From contig JAGFBZ010000342.1 in the NCBI GenBank assembly GCA_018398805.1, forward strand, positions 1,262,001-1,326,000: a stretch of 64,000 bases of DNA, read 5' to 3'. Source of the stretch: Hirundichthys speculiger. Its lineage: Eukaryota > Chordata > Actinopteri > Beloniformes > Exocoetidae. The notes under the pieces were generated by a model. It searched no databases and was not told the DNA's origin. It saw nothing but the letters and a program-made list of their open reading frames with translations. A program made the position numbers and the translations under genes. Below are positions 21,327 to 32,171 of this stretch, piece after piece (the stretch's first letter is position 1; each line of letters starts with the position of its first letter).

Positions 21327-22498
21327 TAGGGCTGTCAATTTCTCAAAATAATTAATCAGATTAATCGCATGACTGTCAATAGTTAATCATGATTAATCGC
21401 AAATTAATCGCATATTTTTATCTGTTCTAAATCTACCTTATACAGATCTTTTTCAAGTTGCATTACTCAAGTCTGTCACTCAGAGAATAGACTTTAAAAC
21501 AGCTCTACTTGTGTTCAAGTCTCTTCATGGCCCCAAAGTCCATCTCTGACATGTTAGATCCATATGAACCAACCTGGACTCTGAGAACCTCAGGGAGTGG
21601 TCTCCTGCTGTTGTCCAGAGTCAGGACTAAACAAGGTGAAGCTGCATTTCAGTTTTATGCTCCTAAAATCTGGACCAGTCTTCCAGAAGATATGAGACAG
21701 ACCTGAACTCTGACAATGTTCAGATCCAGACTGAAAACAGTTCTGTTTAGATGTGAAGATGATGACTGGAAGGATTCTATCTGCACTCTTCATTTTTAAT
21801 TTAATTAATTATTTTTTTTATTAATTAATTTTATTTATTATTGATTATTTTTATGCTTGTATGGAATTATTCTATTTGCCTTCTTGTGACTTTATGCATC
21901 TGTAAAGCACTTTGAATTGCCTTGTGTACGAATTGTGCTCTACAAATAAAGTTGCCTTTCCTAATATGAGAGTACACAAATGCTAGCCTTATGCAAAACA
22001 AATCCAAATCCATTATACATTATTATCTCTTATGTTCTTCATACAAAATATTTTTGCATCCGTGCTCTGATTAGCTGACAAGTGATATTTCAGTAGTCGG
22101 GACTCCGGTGGTAACTAAATTCACACCGACAGTAAACACAAACAACATTTATCTTGTGGAGTTAGCCATCAGGCAAGGTTTTGAAGCTAAACTTACCATT
22201 CAAAATAGTATCTTTTTTATCCATTTTTATCCCAGCTACTGCTAACGGAGGTTTGTTTACGTCTGTCTGTCTGCGTCATTGACGTCGACGTCACTGCATG
22301 GCTTCCTGTTTTGACAAACTACGGAGGACTACAGGACTACCACTACGGAGGCTCATGAGGCCTGGAGGCAACACCTAATCTCCTCTCTACTATTGTACAT
22401 CAACGGCCGGCTCGCGTTAATCGCGCGTTAAAAAATTAGTTGCGTTAAAATTATTTTTGCGTTAATCACGTGTTAACGCATTAACTTTGACAGCCCTA
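21327..22498. mobile_element. hAT-like element (TAGGGCTGTCAA type) carrying a LINE fragment
   Basis: The ends TAGGGCTGTCAATT and AACTTTGACAGCCCTA form inverted repeats. The flanks are a perfect TATTGAAC duplication (21319-21326, 22499-22506). The subterminal parts are rich in TTAATCGC / GCGTTAA words. A LINE 3' fragment is inserted at about 21440-21962. Confidence 0.92.
21440..21962 (+). pseudogene. CR1/L2-like LINE, 3' end fragment with decayed ORF
   Basis: This fragment has the 3' part of a non-LTR element. A short frame at 21509-21706 reads LDPYEPTWTLRTSGSGLLL, RVRTKQGEAAFQFYAPKIW and LPEDMRQT. The remainder is in other frames. It ends with TTGAATTGCCTTGTGTACG and a CAAATAAAGTTGCC tail, typical of L2/CR1-like fish LINEs. 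Strongly 5' truncated and not functional. Confidence 0.75.
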
Positions 22499-22506
22499 TA
22501 TTGAAC

Positions 22507-23940
22507 ATTTCATACAGAGAAGCAACTCAAAGTGCTTTACAAAAGGTATTGAAATGAAAGAAAAGTGAAAAAAAAAAAATAACGAAATTAATTAAAAACA
22601 AATAAAATGCAACAACAAAAAAATGGATTTGGACAGAAAAGGAAGCGAGCAGAGCTCAGAACAGATGAGTAAAAACAGTGCAATAAAATAAGATTAAAAA
22701 CAGTATGATCCTATCCCTCACCGACTGTCTTCCTGGGACTATTTTTTTATTTTAAATTGTCCCTTTCCATTGTTTTTCTCCCAACTTTTATGAAAAAAAA
22801 GCACTTTTAATCACCTCCCTAACGAGGCGACGAGGAAGCAAAATGAGGTCATCATTTGCGGAATAAGATTTAGCACGAGAGCAGAAAACGGGCCAGAAAA
22901 GGGAAAACAGACGAAAACAACGGCGTTGCAGGGAATTTGTCTTCAGTTCGTCCTCTTTGTACCTCAAAATGCTGCTGAAATGTGGCGACGGACCCTTGGA
23001 GAGGAAACGTGCGACTGCAGAAATGGGAGACGAGTGATCAAACGAGTTCAGATCCATTTAGCTTTAAGGCTGAGGTGGCGGGAAATAACATTAATAATAA
23101 AAGTATAATTTAAAAATGACACTGACAGCATTTCTCCCCATGACTCAATTTGCTCAGGATTCTTTAACACTGGATCGTATTGGTTGAAGGAATATGAGTC
23201 ACCCATGACTCAGTCACCAATGTTACTGTTGCATTCTGGGTTTTATTTTGTTTCCCCTCTCTTTCAGAGCATCTATTGGACTAAGACTCGTGTCAGAGGT
23301 GGAACGCATTAATGGCCGCTCCTTTGACTTGTGCTTTAGCATGTAAACAAAGATCCCAGCTCATTCGCGCCACAATATAACACACTACGGGAACAAAAGG
23401 AGAATGAGTCACTACTGGGATTAAACGAAGGAAGGAGCTTCAAATGTGTCAACTCGCAACATCAAAATCAGGAAAACACATGCCGTCTACAGTTGAAACG
23501 TGATCACGCCAGTAATCAGGGAAGTTCACTTGACTAACAACACAATTAACAGGAGATAATGCGACGGCCCAGCCAACGCTGGCAGGACTGTTGAGCATTG
23601 TGTGGAGCACAAAAGACGAGCACACTTGTAATGCATCAAATATAATCTCTAATTTACACGGGATCATTGGAAACATTTGGCCTGGGATGCACCATTTGCT
23701 CCGGAGAAGCTTCCAACACCACCATGTGTGCAGTGTGATATCAGCACTCGCACACAAGATGGATAACGATCACAAAACAGACAGCGGCGCGCACACTCAC
23801 ACCCCCTCAAAGTCGATTTCAGCAACGCAGCCACAAGAAGAGGGAGGAGAAAAGAAGAAAGAAAGAAAAAAAAAATTCCTGCCCGGCTCCCAACTGTAAA
23901 GCAGCATTGCATAAACACTCATACTGCCTGTATGCCCATC
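22507..23940. other. Intron sequence; repeat tail at left edge
   Basis: 22507-22700 continues the short repeat interrupted by the hAT at 21327 (CAAAGTGCTTTACAAAAGG block, A-rich). The rest shows no recognised gene. Confidence 0.45.
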
Positions 23941-23941
23941 T

Positions 23942-24130
23942 TTAAAGGTAGGGTAAGCAATTTCTGGATTATGTTCGAAATGAATGGGGTTTGGCCGAAT
24001 TCTCGAGAAATCAGTCAAAAACCCAGCCCTGTTTGGAGCAGTTCAGCCATTTTTAATCGCAGCAACATCATTGAAACTACGAGTCACGACATCTTGGACT
24101 AGAACCTGCTGAAGCCACGTTTTGATTACG
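23942..24130 (+). repeat. Solitary terminal segment of a TTAA-type element
   Basis: TTTAAAGGTAGGGTAAGCAATTTC at 23940-23963 resembles the left terminus of the TTAA-flanked element at 52142. No inverted partner was found downstream, so only one end seems to remain. The right limit is approximate. Confidence 0.35.
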
Positions 24131-24169
24131 TCTTCGGTCTTTGATAAATCACCATTCAAGTTTCAAGAT

Positions 24170-24800
24170 TATTTCAGCCTTGATCTTACCCTTGTTACCC
24201 TGTTAGCCTCTATGCTAATGGACACCATAAACTGTTAGCGTTTGCCAGCTTAATTGCTAACAAACAAAAACCCTTGATATCCAATTTTATTTGACAAATC
24301 CTCAATTATGACTAATTAACAATGTTAGCCTTAAGCATGTGTTAGCTGTTAGCATATGTTAGCCAAGATAACAGACAATTAGCAGCTGCTTAACTAAATT
24401 TATTTCACATGTCCTCAGTCACCAACTAATTTGTGATGTGTGAGACCTCAGCATGTGTTAGTCGTTAGCATCTGTTAGCATCCACTAGCTGCACTACAGA
24501 CAGACAGAACAGCAAGACATGTACAATAAAGTTACTCATCTTCAATCGGTGGCTAATTTATACCATATCCCTCAACTTCTTTGTGTGAGATGATGTGTGA
24601 GACATTAGCATGTGTTAGCCGTTAGCATATGTTAGCATCCACTAGCTGCACTACAGACAGACAAAGAAGAGCAAGACATGTACAATCAAGTTACTCATCT
24701 TCAATCAGTGGCTAATTTACACCATATCCCTCAACTTCTTTTAGCAGTTAGCATCTGTTAGCTGTTAGCATATGTTAGCTGCAATGCTAGCTAAAAAGAA
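24170..24800. repeat. TTAGC-rich minisatellite with a tandem duplication of about 156 bp
   Basis: Many copies of GTTAGCATATGTTAGC-type words occur. Within it, about 24434-24590 and 24591-24742 are two diverged tandem copies of one unit containing CACTAGCTGCACTACAGACA and CTCATCTTCAATC. Confidence 0.7.
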
Positions 24801-25107
24801 GAGCCAGACGGAGGAAGCCTAAATGGCTATACGTCTTCAGAAATGTACTTCTTATTATACTATTTCTATACGTTACTCATCATTGCCATGTTATCTGTGA
24901 AATATAAAAATTGGTTTGGTTTTTTGCTTAGAGTTGAAACTATTATCTGGGCACCACTGCAGTAATTGTAATCAATACCATTTGTCATCAAATATCGACT
25001 ATCCGTGCCACCATCTTTAATATCTGCTTCCTTCATAAGTTCCTTTTTGTAGAGACGTAAAAAAAAAGAAACACGAGTCACTGACGAAGTGATTTCAAGA
25101 CAAAATT
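24680..25107. repeat. Duplicated segment, probable source copy
   Basis: Begins GTACAATCAAGTTACTCATC and ends TTCAAGACAAAATTA. An otherwise collinear, highly similar copy lies at 28033-28453, about 3.3 kb away. Which copy is the source is inferred from the clean direct repeats around the other one. Confidence 0.7.
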
Positions 25108-26177
25108 ATGATTTTCATCAGGATGTCAAACAAGGTGGTTTAATGAAAGTTAAATCAATGTCTGCCTTGGGAAATTACCGCTGTTCATCCATGTGTCAAG
25201 CCGGTCCTGTGAGCGCTGTGCATGTGAAGCGGGAGGTTATTATTGAAAAAGTAACTGGGCCACACGCCAATAACCACAACTAGTGTGCAAGTGACCTAGA
25301 CTGATGGCATCAGTCAGAAATGACAGCGAGGGGAGGAAACGCAGACGTACGAGCGGGTTGAGGGCAGTGGCCTGTGAACAACGTGGATCTATGAATCCAC
25401 CAGGAGACGACCAGTAAATGACAGAACAAAAGCACCAGATAATGTCCACAGATGGCAGGCACTTTGCTACTAAAAAGTGCACTGCAAATTAATTTCTCTT
25501 TGCCCTTCACGTAAAATTTAAACATTTTGATCAGCCTTTCTCAACCTTTTTTCAGTCACGACACCTTTCAAAAGTGAATATAAACTCTCACGACACCCCA
25601 GAGTAAAATATAATCCAAAGCCACACTGCATCACTCCGACTGTAAATGCATACGTCCTGTTTATTTAGTTTAAATAACCTGAACACCACAACTGCACCAG
25701 AGTAGGCCTCAGCCGGAAAGCTTCTTTTCATCCGTGATGTGCTTGCTTCCATCCATCATCCTTGTATTGCCTCTTTTTAGCCTTATCGCTAGCAGCTAGC
25801 TTTGGTACCTATGGAGCAGATTCAGAGCTGGTGGATGAAGGCTTGATGAAGAAGTCAGCTCCTCTGTGATGTTCCGTTCCTGTGGGGCTTTTCTTTTTAG
25901 AAAACCATCCATGATGCTGCTAAAAAGTTCTCTTTGCAATCTGTAAAATAAAATTCCGGCGGTTAAATGATTTTACGACGTAAGCTAAGTGGGTAGTCAC
26001 GTTGACCTTACGCTGACCCCATACTGATGTTGTAACATTGGGAAATGGGCATGTGAGACATATTTTATCATTCATTTCATGTCCGATTATGCATCTTATT
26101 TATTTATTTATTTATGTATTCATTCATTCATTCAAAGGAAAAAAGTATGTATTTATGTATGCATTCATATATTTATA

Positions 26178-26871
26178 CAGTGCTACCTCTACTTATGAAA
26201 ATTAATTCGTCTGGAAGTAGTTTCGTAACCTGAAAATTTCGTAAGTAGAGACGTGTTTCCATGTAAATGTTCTAATCCGTTCCAAGCCCCGCAAAATTCA
26301 AACATATTTTTTAAATAAATTATAAATAATACATGAAATGACATAAAAAGCCCTAAGAAATACATGTTAGAACTAGAAAAGCACTCAGAGAGCGCAGACC
26401 TCCACTAAACGCAACAATTATCGAAAATTTCAGATTCATATTTCTGACAACTCCTGAAAATTTCATCAAAATCCATCCATAACTTTTTGAGTTATCTTGA
26501 AAACAGACAGACAGATAAACGCCGGCAAAAACATAACCTCCTTGGTGGAGGTAAAAATTGTTCGTTTACCTGGTTGCTGGGTTACGCTCATACAGACAAG
26601 GGGCCCTCCTAGCCAATGGGATGCCAGGAAGATGCTAAGCGATAGCCAATGGCAGAGCAGCTCGGACGCACCTCTTTCAAACCAAGATACAGAGCCGACA
26701 GCTATGTTTACGTTCAGTAAACTCTGGGAGCTGCGAGTAGCAGCGCTACTGTATTTTTGACTTTCGTATCCTGAAATTTCTTTCGTAACGAGAGGCAATA
26801 TTTTCCCATTGAGGCATTTCGTAAGCTGAAAATTCCGTACGTAGAAACGTTCATAAGTAGAGGTACCACTG
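26178..26871. mobile_element. Tigger-like MITE nested in the hAT at 25532
   Basis: The inverted termini CAGTGCTACCTCTACTTATG and CATAAGTAGAGGTACCACTG are typical of TA-targeting Tigger-like elements. The left flank is TA; the right flank reads GATA, so one duplication has mutated or shifted. It carries a further short repeat at about 26345-26553. Confidence 0.75.
26345..26553. repeat. Short dispersed fish repeat, innermost layer
   Basis: Contains AAGCACTCAGAGAGCGCAGA, a TTCATCAAAATCCATCCATA block, a GACAGACAGA run and ends CCTCCTTGGTGGAGGT. It resembles a common short teleost repeat. The edges are approximate. Confidence 0.6.
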
Positions 26872-26928
26872 GATATGAAATGTCAGAATAGGTCATTTTT
26901 TTGACGACACCCCGGTTGAGAAAGGCTG

Positions 26929-27907
26929 TTTTAGAGCTTCATGCGTAGAGCGCCTGGAGTCTGAAACTGAAATTTGAGTTCTGATCATGAAAGACCACAA
27001 ACACACAAACACACCAAAGCAGGTCAGCAGCAAACACCGATGGAAAACTGCAGTCGATCGACTCTAAATGTTCAGCTCAGCAAATGAAGGCAGAAAGTGC
27101 AAGCTCCCAAACGAGGCATGCCCGTTTCACGCTGCGCGGATGTGCCTGCAGCCATTAACGCCGTTGCCGCACACACAAAAGTGTGTCAGCTCGCGGCACG
27201 TGCGCCGACACAGGCCCATCACGTCAGCCGGATGTCTCCCGTCTAACCAGTCAGTAATTTCCTTTCTTACCCGCGCTCAGAGGAGGCCAACTATACCAGT
27301 TTTAATCCCCCTAAGCTTTGCAGAAGTGCTAACACGCGGAAAGGGATTAAAGGCAAAATAAGGCTGCGTGTGCATGTGTTTCAAATATGCCAGCATTGGC
27401 AACATTGCACGCAACAGTGAGACGTACAATTAAAAAAAAAAAAAAAAAAAGTGGCTTTCATGTGTAGGTCCGTGTTATCAGGCTTGGTAAGTCAAACTGT
27501 TTGCACCAATGTCACTTTCGCGTTATATCGTTCACGCTGGAACAACCGCTCCACTTTAAACAAGCTCCTTAAATGTGCGGCGCTGCTCGCCCCACACTCG
27601 TCACCGCCAGTACTCCCTCCGCTCATGTGTTCACCGCAGAAACACATGTTGCCATCCGCGGTGTTGCTCTGGAGAACTCTATCGACGTTGCAGCCTCGGG
27701 TCCGCTTGTTGACTGTTAGCGCTGTGTGGGTGGATCTGCTCTGATAGAACGAGCTGCTGCGTTATTGACTTCAATTTAGAAAGTGCTGCCTGCTGCTTTT
27801 TTTTTTTTAATCCCTCCTTCCTCCCCTCCTTTGTTCAGGACCGGGACCCCGCTGATCCACAGCCCACCTCCAGGGGAAATCCTTGATCGCATTCCTACGG
27901 AAAACGT
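26929..27907. other. Intron sequence, no gene seen
   Basis: An A-run near 27432-27450 and a T-run near 27800. A 97-codon frame at 27451-27744 has no recognisable family. Confidence 0.45.
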
Positions 27908-28577
27908 AATTAAGTGGGGTTGAAGGACCTCGATGGGGTGGGGGGTGTGTCCTGTTTTTCCCGCCACCCAGTTTGATCAATCTGCATCCCTGCTTTCCTC
28001 TTTATTTCACATTACTGAGGTCCTTGAGACTTGTACAATAAAGTTACTCATCTTCAACGGGTGGCTAATTTATAGCTAATCCCTCAACTTCTTTTAGCAG
28101 TTAGCATCTGTTAGCTGTTAGCATATGTTAGCTGTGATGCTAGCTAAAAAGAAGAGCCAGACGAGGGGCAGCCTCAATGGCTAACGTCTTCAGAAATGTA
28201 CTTATTATACTATTTCTATACGTTACTCATCATTGCCATGTTATCTGTGAAATATAAAAATTGGTTTGGTTTTTTGCTTAGAGTTGAAACTATTATCTGG
28301 GCACCACTGCAGTAATTGTAATCAATACCATTTGTCATCAAATATCGACTATCCGTGCCACCATCTTTAATATCTGCTTCCTTTATAAGTTCCTTTTTGT
28401 AGAGATGTTAAAAAAAAGACACACAAGTCACTGACAAAGTGATTTCAAGACAAAATTAAGCGGGGTCGAAGGAACTCGATGGGGTGGGGGGCGGTCTTGT
28501 TTTTCCCGCCACACAGTTTGATCAATCTGTATCCCTGCTTTCCTCTCTATCTCGCATTACTGAGGTCCTTGAGACTT
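27908..28577. repeat. 421-bp copied segment flanked by 124-bp direct repeats
   Basis: The flanks 27908-28032 and 28454-28577 are near-identical direct repeats beginning AATTAAG(T/C)GGGGT and ending GTCCTTGAGACTT. Between them, 28033-28453 is a copy of 24680-25107. The arrangement looks like an insertion with a very long target duplication, or a template-switch duplication. Confidence 0.75.
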
Positions 28578-30986
28578 TTCATGGTCTTTGAACAATAAAG
28601 CTGCTGTCTTCCCGGGAAACGTCTCAATCTTCCCGCCGCCCTCCCACCCTGCGCCGTCTTCCTACCTGCTCGGGTGAACAGCTGCTGACGCGCCGTATTG
28701 TTGGGAGGCTGCAGGTACGGCGGCGCCAAACATTTGACGCTGTGCTGGTTGCGCTCATAGATTAGACACACTTAGCTTGGTCCCTCAAATCCCCGGTGCA
28801 GGAGAAACATTCAAAGAAATGTAGGATATTATGTGCTGGGGGAGGGGGGAGGGGGGTAGTATTTGCACTGGAAAATAGGTACACAATAATGCGAGTTGAA
28901 TGTTGACATCACACCAGTGTATTCCAACCTAACCCTAACCCTATTAGGTTATTTTAGTAACCTAAAATATGGTTACTGATGGTTATGCTAACGTTGGAAA
29001 GATCATTTGAATACAGATAAAATAGAAAAACTGAGACGAAGTCCAGCTTGCGAACGTATTAGGAAGAAAAAAAACCCTGTTTACTCTTTTTCCTCTTATC
29101 TGCTTGGATATTACCTGGAATCGGTCTCCTGCCTTGCGTGATGCCTGCTGTCACACAAGACTTCCAGGCGTACTGCCACAATCTCGGCGCGGCCAGCTGG
29201 ATTTAATAATGTGGAGGGGAAGGGGGGGGTTGGGGGGTCTCTGGGTTTTTCCGCTTGAGTGCATTTATTCAAGCGTTCAAAGTCACTGCCGTTGAAAAGC
29301 TCCACCGACAGCCCCGCCGTATTCTTTAGACTGGTCCGGGTCTGAAATCCTCTCATTCGCTAAACGATTCTGCGACATTATAGACCCAGTTCAGAAAAAG
29401 ATTTACCCAGCCACAAAGCTGCGACACCGGTTTCTAAAGAGGCACGCCGCTGTAGACCGGGCTGGTGGAGTGAAGTGGCCCCTCCGTCCCCTTAAACCCG
29501 CTACTGGGAAGACGTGGTTGAAAAGGAAGCGTTTACGTCGCATCTTGGTGGTATTTCGACCGAAGCGCGTCGCTGACATTTAATTAATCCCCGGGACATT
29601 GTGTCAACTTTTGAAGGAAAGTCGTGTCTCACTAAAGAGTTATGAAAAGCAGTTAGTTTGTTTCCCTGCGCTGTAAACAGCCTCAGAATGGCTAATCCTC
29701 TCAGATTAAACTGGATGCTTTCAAGTATTAGCCGTTTCATAGATGCAACACTGTAAAGACGCTGGTGGAGACTCTCAGTCGTCCAGGCTGTAACAGCTCT
29801 TCTCTTGATTCAAAGCTTCCAGGAAAAACACTGTTAAAAACAAAAACAAAAAAAAAACACTCCATTTTTTATGGGGGAAAGGGAGTGTTTTATTTTCTTT
29901 ATATCGACTTTGACCATAAAAAAGAAGCAGGAAGTTTTGTAAACTGCAAAATTTAAAAAGGGATCTCACTGTTTCGGAAGCTTTACAGGAAACTCCAAAG
30001 TGTTAGCACGTTTGATCCTGCTGCACGTAGAAGCAAACCTTTCAAACACGGCGTTAACTAGAAAAACCAATCGCGTTTATATTATGATGCAAACATATTA
30101 AGTGGGCAGAGACAACCGAAAGTATTGCAGAAGCCTAAAGGCAAATACATAATGGTGCAGAATAACAATTTACTGGTCGAGGCATCTATCCCGGCCTGCC
30201 CGAGGTACACGGCAGGAAGGGGGGGGGGGGGGGGGGGGGGGGTTCGGTGTCGATGAAGGAGGTGTCTTTGGTCCCTGGGATCTGGGAGTCCAGAAGATTT
30301 AGCTGCTCTCCTCTGCAGTGAGTTACTATGTTTTTACCCTCACATTGCTCAGAGAAAGAGACATCAATTTCCCAGGTCTAGCAGTTGGCAAGGCAACATT
30401 GTAATGAACACAAGGATGCTCTGTGAATCCAAATGGGCCCTGCTGACCCGCGCCGCGCTGAGGACACAGGACATTTGCATAGGCCTAGAAAAATGAGAGG
30501 GTCATCACTTATTTGCTATGTTAAAATAAGCAATAATTACAATTACTCCACATAAGGATTCATAGATGCTGCTCGAGAGGTTTAGAGTTTCAACTCCATC
30601 CATCCATCCTCATCCTGACTGGGTTGACAGTGCTGTCCTCACATTATCCGTCCTCTACCTCCAACTAGCGCAGCGCTCGAGCTAATCCCTGCTCTGGCAG
30701 CCGGTATGAACACAGTTAACCCAATTAACTCGATACGAGGCTGTAAGCAGAAGCACAGAAAAAGGAAAAACTGTGTTCGGAGGGTTTCAAGGTTAGAATG
30801 AAATAAAATAAAATGAAAAGGCAAAGGACCGGTGGAGACGACCTTTTTGCATGCGTGTGATTCACGTCATCGACCGAGGCTCTGTGAACGTCCATGTTCA
30901 ACTATCAATCCACTGTGCACGTACGGGAAACATCCTTCACGAGGATGCCAGGCAGGTGTTTTAATCTGAACCCAGAAGGGGAAACG
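28578..30986. other. Intron sequence with simple repeats
   Basis: Three CCCTAA-like units lie at 28926-28942 and a long G-run at about 30219-30242. No gene recognised. Confidence 0.45.
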
Positions 30987-31084
30987 GTATTGAGTAGGTT
31001 TCAGTATTGGCAATATGTATTATGAAAATTCGGTCACGATACGATATCACGATATCGTGATATCATGATATATTACATCATTAT

Positions 31085-31828
31085 AATTGTTGATTAATGA
31101 TTATAATGTTAATTAATTAATCAACTATGTCAAAGCCCAGGTTGGCCATGCAATGGAGTAGCACTGGATAGGCAAACTGCAGTTTGCCTATCGTGAGAGT
31201 ATCCTGTACCTGCTGCACAGGTGCACTCTCACCTGGACAAAGGAGGCAGTGCTGTGAGAATCATGTTCTTTGATTTCTCCAGCGCTTTCAACACCATCCA
31301 GCCACTTCTGTTAAAAGACAAACTGCTGCGGATGGGAGTGGAGCCCGGTCTGGTGACCTGGATCACAGATTACCTCACTGAACGGCCCCAGGTCGTCAGA
31401 CTGGGGAACTTTAGATCTGAGGCTGTGGTCAGCAGCACAGGGGCGCCACAGGGAACTGTGCTCTCCCCACTACTGTTTACTCTGTACACCACCGATTTCA
31501 GCTATAACTCAGAAACTTGTCACATGCAGAAGTTCTCTGACGACACTGCAATTGTGGGGTGTATCAGGGATGGACAGGAGGGGGAGTACAGAGACCTTGT
31601 GGAGGATTTTGTTGGGTGGTGTCGGGCTAATCAGCTGCAGCTGAACACCACCAAAACCAAGGAAATGGTTGTGGACTTCAGGAGAACTGCCCCCCCACTG
31701 GTGCCTGTCTCAGTTGACGGGGTGAATGTTGAGGCAGTCTGCACCTACAAGTCCTTTGTTCACTGGGCTATACAGCTATACAACACCACACAGAGGGAGC
31801 TGAACATAATGGACTGGACCCCCCCCCC

Positions 31829-31872
<44 letters not shown>

Positions 31873-32171
31873 TGTACTATCCTGGACAACATTGTACTGC
31901 ACTGTTTTGCGTTACAATTTATTACTTGCACTAAGTACTATTCTTCAAACTCTGGACAATTTCATTAGTCACTTTAATCTGTTCACTTGGATTACTGCAA
32001 GGCACCTTATAATGACACTTCTGCACCCCCACCCCCCCACCCATTTAAGTGAATGTTGTATGTATGCTGATCTGTGCAATATGGTTGACTCATTTTGTAA
32101 TGTGTATTATGTGTATGCTACTTGACACCTTAATTTCCTTCGGGATAATTAAAGTTACTCTACTCTAGTCT
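31085..32171 (+). pseudogene. CR1/L2/Rex1-type LINE, truncated and internally deleted
   Basis: A frame at 31221-31934 encodes reverse transcriptase motifs: FFDFSSAFNTIQPLLL, GAPQGTVLSPLLFTLYTTDF, the catalytic KFSDDTAIVG and LQLNTTKTKEMVVDFR. After VCTYK the expected thumb region is missing, and the sequence jumps to the 3' region, which includes a C-run and (CA)n at 31819-31868. The 3' end CCTTCGGGATAATTAAAG is typical of this LINE group. It has no endonuclease and is non-functional. It sits inside hAT B copy 5. Confidence 0.82.
31819..31868. repeat. C-run followed by (CA)n microsatellite
   Basis: About 12 C residues followed by about 19 CA units within the LINE 3' region. Confidence 0.95.

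Larger units (their letters stand above)
25532..26928. mobile_element. hAT-like element (CAGCCTTTCTCAACC type), outer layer of a nest
   Basis: Perfect 15-bp inverted termini CAGCCTTTCTCAACC and GGTTGAGAAAGGCTG; the words CACGACACC / GACGACACC recur subterminally. The flanking 8-mers do not match clearly. It is interrupted by the element at 26178-26871. Confidence 0.82.
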
